Notes: generated by a model from the letters alone, not told the origin. Shown: positions 26,602 through 36,050, counted from the stretch's first letter. The stretch is DNA of 64,000 nucleotides from Haloplanus litoreus (GCF_042677945.1 NZ_JBHUDN010000003.1), one strand, 5' to 3'. Numbers and translations: made by a program.

Positions 26602-27345
26602 CGTCGCGGCGGCGGGGCAGACGGCCTCGTGGAGGCGCGTGGTGACGTGGTCGGCGAGGCGTTCGAGGTTCTCGGTGTCCTCGCGGTTGTACGAGACGAG
26701 CGTGTCGAGGGCGGCGTCGTCGCCGCGTTCGTACTCGCGCCAGAGGCGGACGGCGTCCTCGCCCGAGATGTCCGGGCGGTCACGGTCGATGCCCACGTCC
26801 CGTTCGATGCGTTTGAGGCCGCCCGTCAGGTCGAGGCGGCGACAGGGGTACATCAGGTCGAGGTGTGGGGCGTCGATGGAGAGGTCGAAGGACCCTTCGA
26901 GGAAGGGCACGTCGAAGCGGGCGCCGTTGAAGGAGACGATCAGCGGCGCGTCGGCGAACTGCTCGCGGAGCGCCCCGGCGGTCAGGTCGTCGCCCCGGAC
27001 GAGCGTGGTGGTGTCGCCGCCGCGGTAACAGCTCACCGTCGTGACGTCGTTGCGGGCCGCGTCGAGTCCCGTCGTCTCGATGTCGAAAAAGAGGGCGTCG
27101 TCGCTGAAGTTCTCGTAGAGGCGCCAGCGTTCGCCCGAGGGAAAGGACTCGTCGAAGAAGCGAGCGTCGTCGCGCCGGAGGTGGTCGGTCGCCACGTCGA
27201 CGAACGAACGGATGCGGTCGGCCGTCGTCGATCCGACGACGGAGCCGTCGAACTCCTCCCAGTGAGTGATGCCCGCCTCCCAGAGGCGGCGCTCGGTCGT
27301 CTCGCCCACGCCCCGAATCGGGATGAAACTGTTCTCGATGCGCAC
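26596..27345 (-). CDS. RNase H-like DEDD 3'-5' exonuclease (YprB-like)
   Basis: 249 aa from GTG 27345. An N-terminal helix-hairpin-helix (IPIRGVGETTERRLWEAGI) precedes an RNase H-fold exonuclease. The DEDD residues are in FFDIETTGLD, SFNGARFDVPFLE and YNREDTENLERL. It probably degrades or processes nucleic acids. It is upstream of the glycosyltransferase gene, with a 42-bp gap holding the palindrome. Confidence 0.8.
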   Translation of the reverse strand: MRIENSFIPIRGVGETTERRLWEAGITHWEEFDGSVVGSTTADRIRSFVDVATDHLRRDDARFFDESFPSGERWRLYENFSDDALFFDIETTGLDAARNDVTTVSCYRGGDTTTLVRGDDLTAGALREQFADAPLIVSFNGARFDVPFLEGSFDLSIDAPHLDLMYPCRRLDLTGGLKRIERDVGIDRDRPDISGEDAVRLWREYERGDDAALDTLVSYNREDTENLERLADHVTTRLHEAVCPAAATF

Positions 27346-27393
27346 GAGTGGTACTGTCGCGTGGGGCGTCAAAAACCTCGCGCCACGCGGTCG

Positions 27394-28194
27394 CTAGTAC
27401 GTGAACGGCGACGCCTCGCCGGTCGGCGCCCACCCGTCGGGCTTCAACTGCACGTACGCGCGGGCGCCGATGGCGGTGGCGAGCAGCCCCGTGGCGGCGC
27501 CGAGGACCACGCTGACGGCGCCGGTGACCAGCGGCGGCGCGCCGACGAACCCGAGGAGATAACTCGGGACGCCCCCGGCCAGGCCGATGGCGAAGACCAC
27601 GACCAGGAGGAAAAAGAGGGAGAGTCGCTCCCCGGCGGTCAGTGCCCACCCGTCGCGGAGGGCGTCGACGACGCTCTTGTCCTCGGCGATCACCTCGAAC
27701 TGGACGAAATACAGCGCGACGGCGACGTAGATACCGGGGACGATCAGGAAGATGGCCCCCACGAAGATGGCCACGTTGACCACGAAGCCGGCGACGAGGG
27801 CGTTCACCAGCACCCAGCCGAACCGCCGTCCCACGTCGTCGGGGAACGAGCGGCGGGCCTCGCTCACGAACGTCCGGATAGTGACGACGCCGAGCGCCTG
27901 TGCGAGGACGATCTGTGCCAGAAAGAGGACGGCGGCAGCCGCGAGACTCACGTCGAGTGCCAGCGGCGACCCCGTACCCGTCGGGCCGGGAGGCATCGCA
28001 CCGGAAGGGGGCGGCGCGTTGCTGGCGGCGCTGAACACTCCCTGGAGCCACTCCTGAACCGCCACCCCGAGGGTCTGGGCGGTGATGGTCGAGAGGGCAC
28101 CGACGACGACGTAAGCCACGAAGAGGATGGCGGCGACGCGTGTCGGGAGGCGGAAGAGGCCGTCTTCGATCGCAGCGGAGATGTCGAGTGACAT
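27394..28194 (-). CDS. Polytopic membrane protein (DUF7847-like)
   Basis: 266 aa with five to six hydrophobic helices (AILFVAYVVVGALS, LAAAAVLFLAQIVLAQ, GFVVNVAIFVGAIFLIVPGIYV, LFFLLVVVFAIGLAGG, TGAVSVVLGAATGLL). The FVQFEVIAEDKSVVDALRDGWALT segment recurs in membrane proteins of the glycerophosphoryl-diester-phosphodiesterase-membrane-domain-like group. Function unknown. Its stop lies about 50 bp after the exonuclease start. Confidence 0.7.
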   Translation of the reverse strand: MSLDISAAIEDGLFRLPTRVAAILFVAYVVVGALSTITAQTLGVAVQEWLQGVFSAASNAPPPSGAMPPGPTGTGSPLALDVSLAAAAVLFLAQIVLAQALGVVTIRTFVSEARRSFPDDVGRRFGWVLVNALVAGFVVNVAIFVGAIFLIVPGIYVAVALYFVQFEVIAEDKSVVDALRDGWALTAGERLSLFFLLVVVFAIGLAGGVPSYLLGFVGAPPLVTGAVSVVLGAATGLLATAIGARAYVQLKPDGWAPTGEASPFTY

Positions 28195-28262
28195 ACTGAC
28201 GTGTGTACGACCCGTGGCGTCCGAGAAAAAAGTCCCGTCGACGTCCGGGCGGTAACTGGGGA

Positions 28263-28634
28263 TCAGTCCCCGGTGACGGAGCCGTCGGCGGTGGCGTCGT
28301 CAGTCGTGATCGTGACGCCGATGCCGTCGGCGTCGAGTCCGACGGTGACCGCGTCGAGCGTCGCCTCGAAGACGGTCCGGTGGTGGCCGTCCGCGTCGTA
28401 GGAGAGCCACGACTCCACCAGCCCCACGTCGTCGAGGCGGTCCAGCCGTCGGTAGACGGTGGCTCGGGACGCATCACACACCTCGACCAGGTCGCGGGCC
28501 GACCGGGGTTCGGCGTGAACCGCCTCGAGGATTGAACGACTGTAGTCGTCCTCCAGTAGGGCCAGCACCTCGTCGGTTCGGTCGGGGTCCGGTTCGTCGG
28601 TCGTCGGGGTCGGGGGCGGCGTATAGGACGTCAT
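28263..28634 (-). CDS. Winged-helix transcription regulator (ArsR-like HTH)
   Basis: 123 aa. The winged helix-turn-helix spans about residues 20-80: VLALLEDDYSRSILEAVHAEPRSARDL, then ASRATVYRRLDRLDDVGLVESW. The C-terminal 40 residues are acidic. It is similar to small haloarchaeal HTH regulators. No metal-binding cysteines, so it is not a classical ArsR metal sensor. It is likely to regulate a nearby operon; the neighbouring membrane protein is a candidate. Confidence 0.8.
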   Translation of the reverse strand: MTSYTPPPTPTTDEPDPDRTDEVLALLEDDYSRSILEAVHAEPRSARDLVEVCDASRATVYRRLDRLDDVGLVESWLSYDADGHHRTVFEATLDAVTVGLDADGIGVTITTDDATADGSVTGD

Positions 28635-28743
28635 CGGTCTCGAGTACGCGGTCTCACGCCATCCCCCCAGTCTTGCTGTCTACGAACGTCGACACTGGTC
28701 GTCGAGGGAGGCTACGTGTGTAGTGTCGAGGTGCATCGGCCGG

Positions 28744-31700
28744 TCACGCCGCGTCGAATCCGGCGGCGCCGAACAGCAACGAGAACGTCTTGCGCTCCGC
28801 GAGTCGCAGGTGTTTGTTGAACGTCGGCTGGGTGATGCCGAGTCGGTCGGCCACCTCGCAGCCGTCGTGTTCGCGGGGCCACTCGAAGTAGCCCGCCGCG
28901 AGCGCCGTCGTGAGCGCGTCCCGCTGGCGGTCGGTGAGACGTTCGGTTACCCGGTCGCGGAGTTCGCCGGGCGTTCGCTCCTGTCGCTCGTGCTGTCGCT
29001 TCGCGGCCAGTTCGACCGACGGCGCGAGTTCGCGCAGGCGGTCGGTGAAAGAACGCACGTCGGCCTGTGCCGACACCTCGACGGCGATGGTCGTCTCCGC
29101 GGGCGTCGCCACCGCCCGCCGGAGGACGGCGCCGTACTCGGCCAGGGGTGACCCGAACCACGTGTCGGTACGCACCTCGACGAGCGTCGACGCCGCGTCG
29201 TCGGTCACCACCGACACCTCGCCGGGGAACGTCCGCTTCGCGACGTTCGCCGCCCCGTCCGTCCCCGTCTCGAAAGTGAAGAAGACGCTCACCTCCCCGT
29301 CGCGGGCGACGGTCCGCTCGTGGCGCACCCGGCAGTCGGCCGCGCGGGCGGCCCGGGCGAAGGGCAGGTCGACCGAGGTGTCGTCGCCCCGGAAGACGAG
29401 TTCGACCGTTTCGTCTGACTCCAGCGCGCGCCGGCGCTCGATGGCCGCGAGGGCGTAGCCGACGGAGGTACCGAGTTGGTCGAGGAAGTCCCGCGCGCGG
29501 TCGCCGAAGGCGTTGGGCGACGCCGCGGCTACCGTGAGGACGCCGTGCGTGATGCCGTCGTAGGTCAGCGGCACGGCACAGACGGACTGGATTCCCTCGG
29601 CGAGGGCTGCGCGTCGCCAGTCGCCGCTCGGGCCGTCGGCGACCAGCGAGTCGGCCACCGCCACGTCGTCGGAGCGCCAGGCCCGGACGGCGGGGTGCGG
29701 GTCCGGGCCGGCGGCCGTCGTCGACAGCGACGTTTCGGTCGCGGCCGCCGGCGACGTGCCGACGGCGACGCGGGGCGTCAATCGATCGGCGCCGACCTCG
29801 ACGCCGCCGATCCACGCGCGTTCGTAGGGGCCGGCGTCGGCGAGTCGATCACAGACCGCGCGTTCGACCTCCGCGGCGCCCGAGGCGTCGGTGATCGCCG
29901 CTTCGACCTGTTGAGTGAGGGTAGCGATACGGTCCAGACGCTCGGCACGCTTCGTCTGGGTCCGGAGGCGCTCCTCCTGGGCGGCGAGTCGTCGCTGCCC
30001 ACGGAGGTGGTTCAGCGCGGCTTCGAGCGTCGCCGCGAGGACGTGGGCCGCCTGAATCGTGTCGGGGGCGAGCGAGCGCTCCGGCGACCCGACCAGCAGG
30101 ACGCCGTGGTTGCCGAGCGCGAGGGCGCGCCAGTCGTCGAGAGCGGCGAGTCGGTCGTCGTCGTCCGGCGTGACGACCGTCCCGGTGGCGAAGGCGTCCC
30201 AGAGGTGACCACCGTCGGCGTCCACGGTGCGGTCGCGGAGGTCGTCGGGGATCGAACCGGCACACACCTCTGGCCGGAGAACGCCCTCGTCGCCGTCGTA
30301 GAGGAAGGCGCCGACGGCCGACAGGTCGAGCGTCTCGACGCCGGCTTCGACGGCCATCCGCGCCGCCTCGGCGGGTCGGTCGGCGGTGGCGAGATCCTCC
30401 GTCGCGGCGTTGAACGACGCCATCCGGCGCTCGCGGGCTTTTCGGCCGGTCACGTCCCGGCTGACGATCACGATCCGTTGCGGGCCGTTCGTCCACGCGG
30501 TGGGATAGAAGTCGGAGTGAACCCACCTGACCTCGCCGTCCGGGCGCTCCACGCGATACTCGCGGGCGTAGCTGTCGGCCGCCGTCCCCGTCTCGACGTC
30601 CCGCTGGATCCTCTCGACGAAGGCTCGATAGCCCGCCTCGTCGTCCTCGTGGAGCGTCCCGAAGAACCCGTCGGGGTAGCGCTCGTGGAGCGTCGAGAGG
30701 GGTTGCCCCCAGATGTCCTCGTAGCCGGAGCTCAGGAAGTCGGGATTCGGCGACGCGCGGTCGAGTTCGTGGGCCGGGGCGAGGAAGACGGCCTCGTCGA
30801 TCCGGTCGAGGACGGCACGCAGTCGTTGCTCCGAACGCCGGCGCTCGGTCACGTCCCGCGAGATGGTCAACAACCGGTCCTCGCCGTTGATCGTCGTCGG
30901 CGTCGCCGTCACGTCGAGCCATCGAACCTCGCCGTCGGCGGTTTCGAGCGCCCACTCCAGGTCGCGTTTCCCGTCGGCCTCCATTATCTCCTGCAGCGTC
31001 TCTCTCGCCCGATCGGGGGTGTACCCCTCCTCGGTCGCGCTCAGGGCACCGATCCCCCGGTCGAGGATGGTCTCGCGGTCGTAGCCCGTCAACGCACACA
31101 TCGTGTCGTTGACGGCGACGAGGTCCCCAGTCTCCGGGTCGTAGACGTTGATGATGTCGGTGACGCCGTTGAAGATCTGTTCGTACTCGCGTTCGCGGCG
31201 CTTCCGTTCGGTCACGTCGCGGCCGATGGCCAGATATCGCGTCTCGCCGCCGATTCGGGCGGTCGTGCCGTTGACCTCTAGCCAGCGCCGCTCGCCGTCA
31301 CGGGTCTCGACTTGCCACTCCATCTGTCGTGGCTCGCCCGACTCGACGACCGAACGGATGATCTCCTGGCCGCGTTCCTCGGTGAACCCCTCGCGCTCGA
31401 CGCTGACCGCCGCCGCGCCGCACTCCAGTAGTTCCGACTTCTCGTAGCCGAGGAGGTCACAGAGGCTCTCGTTGGCGTCGATCATCTCCCCCGACCCCGG
31501 GTCGTGGACCGAGATGGTGTCGTTGACGCCGTCGAAAATCTGTTCGTACTCGCGCTCCCGGCGTCGTCGCTCGGTCACGTCTCGGAAGTTCACCAGCGTC
31601 GCCGGTTCGCCGCCGTGCTGGATGCGGGAGACGACCAGATCGAGCGTCCGGCGCTCGCCCACCGCTGTTTCGACCTGTACGTCGTACCGGTTCGGCGGCG

Positions 31701-32310
31701 ACTCGCCGGCGATCCGGCGGCGGTACCGATCCCTGACCAGTTCCCGGCTCTCGGGTGTGAATACCTCGTAGAACGGGCCATCGAGAAGCGTCTCGCGGTC
31801 GTAGCCGGTGATCTCCGTGAACCGCTCGTTCACGAACGTGAACTCGCCGTCCTGGACGAGGACGATGCCGTCCGAACTCTGCTCCACCAGCGTCGAGTAC
31901 TTCTCGCGCCCCTCTGCGGCCGCGCGTTCGTGTTCGCAATCCACCAGCGAGGCGAGTCGCGTCGCGAGGAGGTGCGGGTCGTCCTCGACCACCCGTCGGG
32001 GGAGGGTGTCCGCCGCACCGGCCGAGAGGGCCGCTGTCGTCCGGTCGTAGCCGCCATCGACCAGAACGACGACCGGAACGGCGTCGCCGACGTCGGCCGC
32101 GACGGCGGCGCCGTCGACGTCGGGCACCCCATCGTCGACGAGCAGGCAGTCGGGGGAGCCCTCGCCCAGCGTCTCGGCGACGGCCGCCAGCGGGAGGGAC
32201 TCGACGGCGACGGGGGGGTCGGCCGGTCCGACCCCCGACCGGAACGCCGCCGCCGTCTCCGGCGTCCCGACGACGGCGACGGTGATCGATCCGGAACGGA
32301 GGGATGACAT
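28744..32310 (-). CDS. Multi-PAS/GAF sensory protein with bacterio-opsin-activator HTH
   Basis: 1188 aa. Order: receiver-like domain (1-125; the phospho-acceptor region reads LLVDDGVPDVDG), four PAS domains at about 135-255, 260-375, 385-500 and 505-630 each followed by a PAC-like DVTERRRRER linker, two GAF domains (about 640-780 and 810-950), then the bat-type domain and C-terminal HTH_10 (LTDRQRDALTTALAAGYFEWPRE, ADRLGITQPTFNKHLR). The second and third PAS share EYEQIF-GV and look like a recent duplication. It is a cytosolic one-component regulator that senses redox, light or ligand signals. No histidine-kinase core. Confidence 0.9.
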   Translation of the reverse strand: MSSLRSGSITVAVVGTPETAAAFRSGVGPADPPVAVESLPLAAVAETLGEGSPDCLLVDDGVPDVDGAAVAADVGDAVPVVVLVDGGYDRTTAALSAGAADTLPRRVVEDDPHLLATRLASLVDCEHERAAAEGREKYSTLVEQSSDGIVLVQDGEFTFVNERFTEITGYDRETLLDGPFYEVFTPESRELVRDRYRRRIAGESPPNRYDVQVETAVGERRTLDLVVSRIQHGGEPATLVNFRDVTERRRREREYEQIFDGVNDTISVHDPGSGEMIDANESLCDLLGYEKSELLECGAAAVSVEREGFTEERGQEIIRSVVESGEPRQMEWQVETRDGERRWLEVNGTTARIGGETRYLAIGRDVTERKRREREYEQIFNGVTDIINVYDPETGDLVAVNDTMCALTGYDRETILDRGIGALSATEEGYTPDRARETLQEIMEADGKRDLEWALETADGEVRWLDVTATPTTINGEDRLLTISRDVTERRRSEQRLRAVLDRIDEAVFLAPAHELDRASPNPDFLSSGYEDIWGQPLSTLHERYPDGFFGTLHEDDEAGYRAFVERIQRDVETGTAADSYAREYRVERPDGEVRWVHSDFYPTAWTNGPQRIVIVSRDVTGRKARERRMASFNAATEDLATADRPAEAARMAVEAGVETLDLSAVGAFLYDGDEGVLRPEVCAGSIPDDLRDRTVDADGGHLWDAFATGTVVTPDDDDRLAALDDWRALALGNHGVLLVGSPERSLAPDTIQAAHVLAATLEAALNHLRGQRRLAAQEERLRTQTKRAERLDRIATLTQQVEAAITDASGAAEVERAVCDRLADAGPYERAWIGGVEVGADRLTPRVAVGTSPAAATETSLSTTAAGPDPHPAVRAWRSDDVAVADSLVADGPSGDWRRAALAEGIQSVCAVPLTYDGITHGVLTVAAASPNAFGDRARDFLDQLGTSVGYALAAIERRRALESDETVELVFRGDDTSVDLPFARAARAADCRVRHERTVARDGEVSVFFTFETGTDGAANVAKRTFPGEVSVVTDDAASTLVEVRTDTWFGSPLAEYGAVLRRAVATPAETTIAVEVSAQADVRSFTDRLRELAPSVELAAKRQHERQERTPGELRDRVTERLTDRQRDALTTALAAGYFEWPREHDGCEVADRLGITQPTFNKHLRLAERKTFSLLFGAAGFDAA

Positions 32311-32485
32311 GTGTCACACACCCGGCCCGAGTGCCCTAAAACGTTCGTCCCGTGGTCGCTCGCGCCGTTCTCTCGCGCAGTGAGACGGTACCCCGGGAAC
32401 GAGCCGTCACCGGGCCGAATCGCCGGTCCCCCTCTTCGGCCCTCCGGAACGTCCCCGTCCGTTCGACCGCTCGTCGAGAGCGATC

Positions 32486-32556
32486 GTAGCGTTTGGAACT
32501 GTTTGCACGCCCGATCGCACGCCGCCTGCCGATCGGGTTGTACTGACTTACAACGG
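32486..32556. repeat. Hairpin-forming repeat, copy A
   Basis: Starts GTAGCGTTTGGAACTG and folds through CCGATCG/CGATCGG into a long imperfect hairpin (GCACGCCCGATCG… CCGATCGGGTTGT), then GACTTACAACG. Similar to copy B at 40911-40986. It lies between the divergent-side regulator gene (start 32310) and the end of the transporter operon (32572). Its right arm is less well kept than in B. Confidence 0.55.
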
Positions 32557-32571
32557 CGGCGATAGCCGTAC

Positions 32572-33651
32572 TCAGTCTTCCAACACGTCGTCGGACCCGT
32601 CGGGACAATTAGTATTCGGAATCACGTGGATTGCCGCCGGGGGAATCGATACCCGAACCGTCGTCTCTGGAGCGAGCGGTCCCCCATCCACGCCGTCACG
32701 GACGGACGCGACGAGCGTGTGGTCGGTACCCGAAATCGACACCAGCACTCGCCGGTCGTCGCCCTCGTTCAACACCCGGCTGACGGTGCCGCGGAGAGCG
32801 GTGCCGTTCTCGGTCGCCGAGTCCGCGAGGCTCACCCCGACCCGGACGGGACGGACGCAGGCCCACACGTCCGGCGGCACGTCCTCCTCGACGCGCGCCT
32901 CGACCGTCGCGTCGCCGATTCGGAGTTCGACCGACGCACCGTCCCCGTCGGGTACCGTCGCCGGTAGGACGTTGTCGGTGCCGGTAAATCGGGCGACGAA
33001 GGGTGACTGCGGACGGTGCAGAATCTCGTCGGGCGGGCCGACCTGCTCGACGCGCCCGTCACGCAGGACGGCGATCCGATCACCGAGGACCGTCGCGGCG
33101 CGTCGGTCGTGGGTGACGTAGACGACGGGGAGGTCGAGGGCGGCAAACAGGTCGTGGAGTTCGTCGCGGAGGCGACGCGCCGTCGGTGCGTCCAGACTCG
33201 ACAGCGGTTCGTCGAGGAGGAGGCAGTCGGGGTCGGCCGCGAGGGTGCGAGCGAGGGCGACCCGCTGGCGTTCCCCACCGGAGAGTGCGCCGGGGCGGCG
33301 GTCGAGGGCGTCACGGATCTCGAACCGTTCCGCGAGTTCCTCGACGCGCTCGTCGGTCGTCCCAGTGAACGAGATGTTCTGTCGAGCCGTCAAGTGTGGG
33401 AACAACGCACCGTCCTGAAACACGATGCCGGCCCGGCGCTCCTCGATGGGGCGGCCGGTGAGCGGTCGGCCGTCCAGCGAGACCCGACCCGCGTCGGGGG
33501 TGACCGTCCCGGCGATGGCGCCGAGAAACGTCGACTTCCCGCTCCCCGAGGGGCCGAGCACCGCGAGGGTCTCACCGCCGACCGACAGGTCGACCGGGCC
33601 GAAGTCGAACCCGTCGTAGGACTTCCGAAGTCCGGTCACGTCGAGGGTCAT
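32572..33651 (-). CDS. wtpC: Molybdate/tungstate ABC transporter ATP-binding protein
   Basis: 359 aa. Walker A GPSGSGKSTFL, signature LSGGERQRVALARTLA, Walker B CLLLDEPLSSLD. A C-terminal TOBE-type segment of about 110 residues (TDNVLPATVPDGDGASVELRIGDATVEA) fits ModC/WtpC. It energises oxyanion uptake. The ATG overlaps the permease stop by 4 bp (translational coupling). The name wtpC is by operon context; modC is equally possible. Confidence 0.82.
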   Translation of the reverse strand: MTLDVTGLRKSYDGFDFGPVDLSVGGETLAVLGPSGSGKSTFLGAIAGTVTPDAGRVSLDGRPLTGRPIEERRAGIVFQDGALFPHLTARQNISFTGTTDERVEELAERFEIRDALDRRPGALSGGERQRVALARTLAADPDCLLLDEPLSSLDAPTARRLRDELHDLFAALDLPVVYVTHDRRAATVLGDRIAVLRDGRVEQVGPPDEILHRPQSPFVARFTGTDNVLPATVPDGDGASVELRIGDATVEARVEEDVPPDVWACVRPVRVGVSLADSATENGTALRGTVSRVLNEGDDRRVLVSISGTDHTLVASVRDGVDGGPLAPETTVRVSIPPAAIHVIPNTNCPDGSDDVLED

Positions 33652-34448
33652 TCGAGGGGGTTGGTACCGAGCGTTTCGAGGACGACCAGCGTCGCGACGG
33701 CGAGGCCGACGAGGACGACGGCGATGGGGAAGGCCTCGTCGAGGCCGAGCGTCGTGAAGGAGACCCAGATTTGGACCGGCATCGTCCGCGGGTAGTACGC
33801 GAGCATGATCGTCGCGCCGAACTCGCCCATCGCACGGGCGAACGCGAGGGTGATGCCCGCGAGAATCCCCGGCCAGGCCAGCGGGAGCGTCACGCGTCGC
33901 ACGGCCGTAAACCGCCGCTTCCCGAGCGAGCGCGCGGCGTGTTCCAACCGCCGGTCAACACCTTCGATGGCCGCCTTCGACGTGACGACCACGAACGGCG
34001 AGGCGACGAACGTCTGGGCGAGGGCGACGCCGGCGAGCGACCGCGTCAGCGGCACCCCCGCGGTGGCCGCGGCGCTCCCGACGACCGTGTTCGGACCGAC
34101 GACGGTCAACAGGACCATGCCGCTGACGACCGGGGGGAGGACGAGCGGCAGGACGACCACGGCGGTGAGCAGGGTGGGCAGACGGCCGTCGGTCCGCGCG
34201 AGCCAGTAGGCGAGCGGGAGACCGAACGCCGTCGCCAACAGGGTACTCGCGCCCGCGCCCAGCAACGAGGTCCGCGCGGCTCCGATCACCGCCGGTGCGG
34301 TGAGGCGCGCGAAGACCGCACCGGGTGGCTGCGCGACGACCAGTGCGAGCAGCGGCACGAGGTAGTAACACAGCAACACCGCCCCGAGGAGAAGGGTGAC
34401 GGAGAGCCAGTCGAAGCGGCCGGCCACGCGCTCAGTTGGCGATTCCAT
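33648..34448 (-). CDS. wtpB: Molybdate/tungstate ABC transporter permease
   Basis: 266 aa, about six helices. The ABC-permease EAA-like loop is EHAARSLGKRRFTAVRRVTLPLAWPGILAG. It is a ModB/WtpB-type permease. Its start overlaps the end of the binding-protein gene by 17 bp. Confidence 0.85.
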   Translation of the reverse strand: MESPTERVAGRFDWLSVTLLLGAVLLCYYLVPLLALVVAQPPGAVFARLTAPAVIGAARTSLLGAGASTLLATAFGLPLAYWLARTDGRLPTLLTAVVVLPLVLPPVVSGMVLLTVVGPNTVVGSAAATAGVPLTRSLAGVALAQTFVASPFVVVTSKAAIEGVDRRLEHAARSLGKRRFTAVRRVTLPLAWPGILAGITLAFARAMGEFGATIMLAYYPRTMPVQIWVSFTTLGLDEAFPIAVVLVGLAVATLVVLETLGTNPLE

Positions 34449-35349
34449 CGGGGACGTCTCCGGTGTACGTCGGATAGTCGTCGGGCACGACGAAGCCGAA
34501 CTCGTCGAGGTACGTCCCGTTCGTCAGCCGATCGAAGACGCCCCGGACCGGCGCGGCGTCGTAACGGACCGTCCCGCCGTAACTGATCGGGGCACCGGCC
34601 ACCAGCTTCCCGCTCGGGAGTTCGTAACGGACGGTCGCGTACCGATCGGCGAACCGGGGCGTGCTCAGGTCGACCTCCGGCGGCAGGGACACGTAGTCGT
34701 ACCCCCGCTCCTCGGCCATGCTGCGGTAGGTGACGGCGGCGTCGATCGACCCCGTTTCGAACTGGCTGACGAGCTGTGTCTCGGGGTAGATCTGTTCGCG
34801 GCGGGGGATCGCCTCCCGAAGGTCGGTCTCCAACCCGTAGTACTCGCTCGCGAGTTCGAGGACGAACAGGGTGCGGTAGCCGAGCGGATCCAGATCCGGG
34901 TCGGTGCGGCCGAGCGACACTGCGCCCGAGAGGAGCGGGCGATACCAGCGGTCCGGAGCGGCCTCGGCCAGTCGTCGTCCGCCCGCGTCGTCGTCGTCGT
35001 AGGCGACGACGAGGGCGTTCGTCGCGAACTCAGCGTACCACGGCGGATGGAGGGGCCCGTCGAAGAGGGCGACGTCCGCGAGCGCGACGACGTCCGGATC
35101 CTTGCTCTCCCCGGCGACGAGTCGGGCGACTTCCGCCGAGCCGTGGGCTTCGACCTGCAACCGCGCATCCACCCGCGGTCGGAGCCCGTTCTCGAAGGCG
35201 TTGTTCAGGCTGCCGGCGGCGAGCACCGTCACGGACGGTGGTGGATCGCTGGTGCGGCCCCGCCCGAGACAGCCGCCGACGCCGACGCCGCCGACCGCCG
35301 AGGTGAGCAGTGCGAGTGCACCGCGACGGTCGACCGATTTCGACGCCAT
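34432..35349 (-). CDS. wtpA: Molybdate/tungstate-binding lipoprotein
   Basis: 305 aa. Signal with a lipobox-like GVGVGGCLG. The mature part has the WtpA/ModA-like class II periplasmic-binding fold: VTVLAAGSLNNAFENGLRP, VARLVAGESKDPDVVALAD, NALVVAYDDDDAGG, FETGSIDAAVTYRSMAEERGYD. The start gives an immediately downstream promoter on the minus strand (TATA-like TTTATTTC at about 35370-35378). Together with the next two genes it forms a molybdate/tungstate importer. Tungstate against molybdate preference is not decided. Confidence 0.85.
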   Translation of the reverse strand: MASKSVDRRGALALLTSAVGGVGVGGCLGRGRTSDPPPSVTVLAAGSLNNAFENGLRPRVDARLQVEAHGSAEVARLVAGESKDPDVVALADVALFDGPLHPPWYAEFATNALVVAYDDDDAGGRRLAEAAPDRWYRPLLSGAVSLGRTDPDLDPLGYRTLFVLELASEYYGLETDLREAIPRREQIYPETQLVSQFETGSIDAAVTYRSMAEERGYDYVSLPPEVDLSTPRFADRYATVRYELPSGKLVAGAPISYGGTVRYDAAPVRGVFDRLTNGTYLDEFGFVVPDDYPTYTGDVPDGIAN

Positions 35350-35381
35350 AGGTTGACTTGTATCGGTTGAAATAAAGGCTT

Positions 35382-35394
35382 ATCTCAAAGAGAT
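35382..35394. promoter_or_regulatory. Inverted repeat in the wtpA-tfx divergent region
   Basis: ATCTC-AAA-GAGAT, an exact 5-bp inverted repeat, lies upstream of the wtpA TATA-like box and between wtpA and the broken tfx gene. It could be an operator for a metal-oxyanion regulator. Confidence 0.35.
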
Positions 35395-35407
35395 TCGGTC
35401 GACCACC

Positions 35408-35839
35408 ATAGTCACGGCCGCGTCGACGACGCTGACGGAACGGCAAGTGGAGGTGCTCGAACTGCGCGGAGCGGGCCACACACAGCGGGAAGTCGCGGAG
35501 ATGTTGGGGACGACGGACTCGAACGTGAGTGCCATCGAACGGGCCGCCGAAGGGAACGTGGAGAAGGCCCAGGGAACCCTGGAGTTGCTCCGGATGATTC
35601 GCTCACCGGTCCGGTTCACGGTAGCGACCGGCGCCTCGTTCGACGACGTCGTCGACCGGGTGTAGGAACGGGGCGACGAGACGGGAACGAAACTCGCCTA
35701 CTGTCGGCCGGAGCTCTACACCCACCTGTTCGGCCATCTGGAGGAGTACACCACCAGAAACAGACTGGACACCGCGGTCGAAATCGGCCTGATCCGCGAC
35801 GGCGACGTGACCGTCTTCGTGCCGGACGCGGAGGGCTGA
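35408..35839 (+). pseudogene. Tfx-family DNA-binding regulator, inactivated by amber codon and lost start
   Basis: The frame reads LTERQVEVLELRGAGHTQREV (HTH, residue 9 onward), then TDSNVSAIERAAEGNVEKA, then VRFTVATGASFDDVVDRV, a TAG at 35663-35665, and continues without shift ERGDETGTKLAYCRPELY to a TGA at 35837-35839. Tfx proteins normally have Tyr at the stop position (V-Y-x-R/K), a one-base TAC-to-TAG change. No ATG precedes the conserved LTERQ; an ATA at 35408 or a GTG at 35447 are the only nearby candidates. In other archaea Tfx regulates molybdenum-enzyme genes, and this one sits next to wtpABC. Confidence 0.8.
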
Positions 35840-36050
35840 TCCCCCTTTCGGGATCGATTCGTGTCCACCCTGTGGCGGCGGTGACCGTCGGTAGTCGTTG
35901 CACGTCGCCGCACACCAGGTCGACCGAGCCTACGCACCACGACCCCGCGGACTCCACTGTCGTCTCGACGTCGTGATACCCCGCAGTCGCGAACGTCGAA
36001 ATCTGTGCAGCGGCTGTTGGATGCTGAGTGTGGGCCGGGACCCCGTCGTC

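Noticed and set aside
29476..31281. A plus-strand open frame of 601 codons inside the PAS/GAF regulator
   Set aside because: Antisense shadow of the 1188-residue gene, with no motif and unusual composition.
35663..35665. The tfx TAG read as pyrrolysine
   Set aside because: No pyrrolysine machinery or metabolic context in the window; loss of the start codon points to decay.
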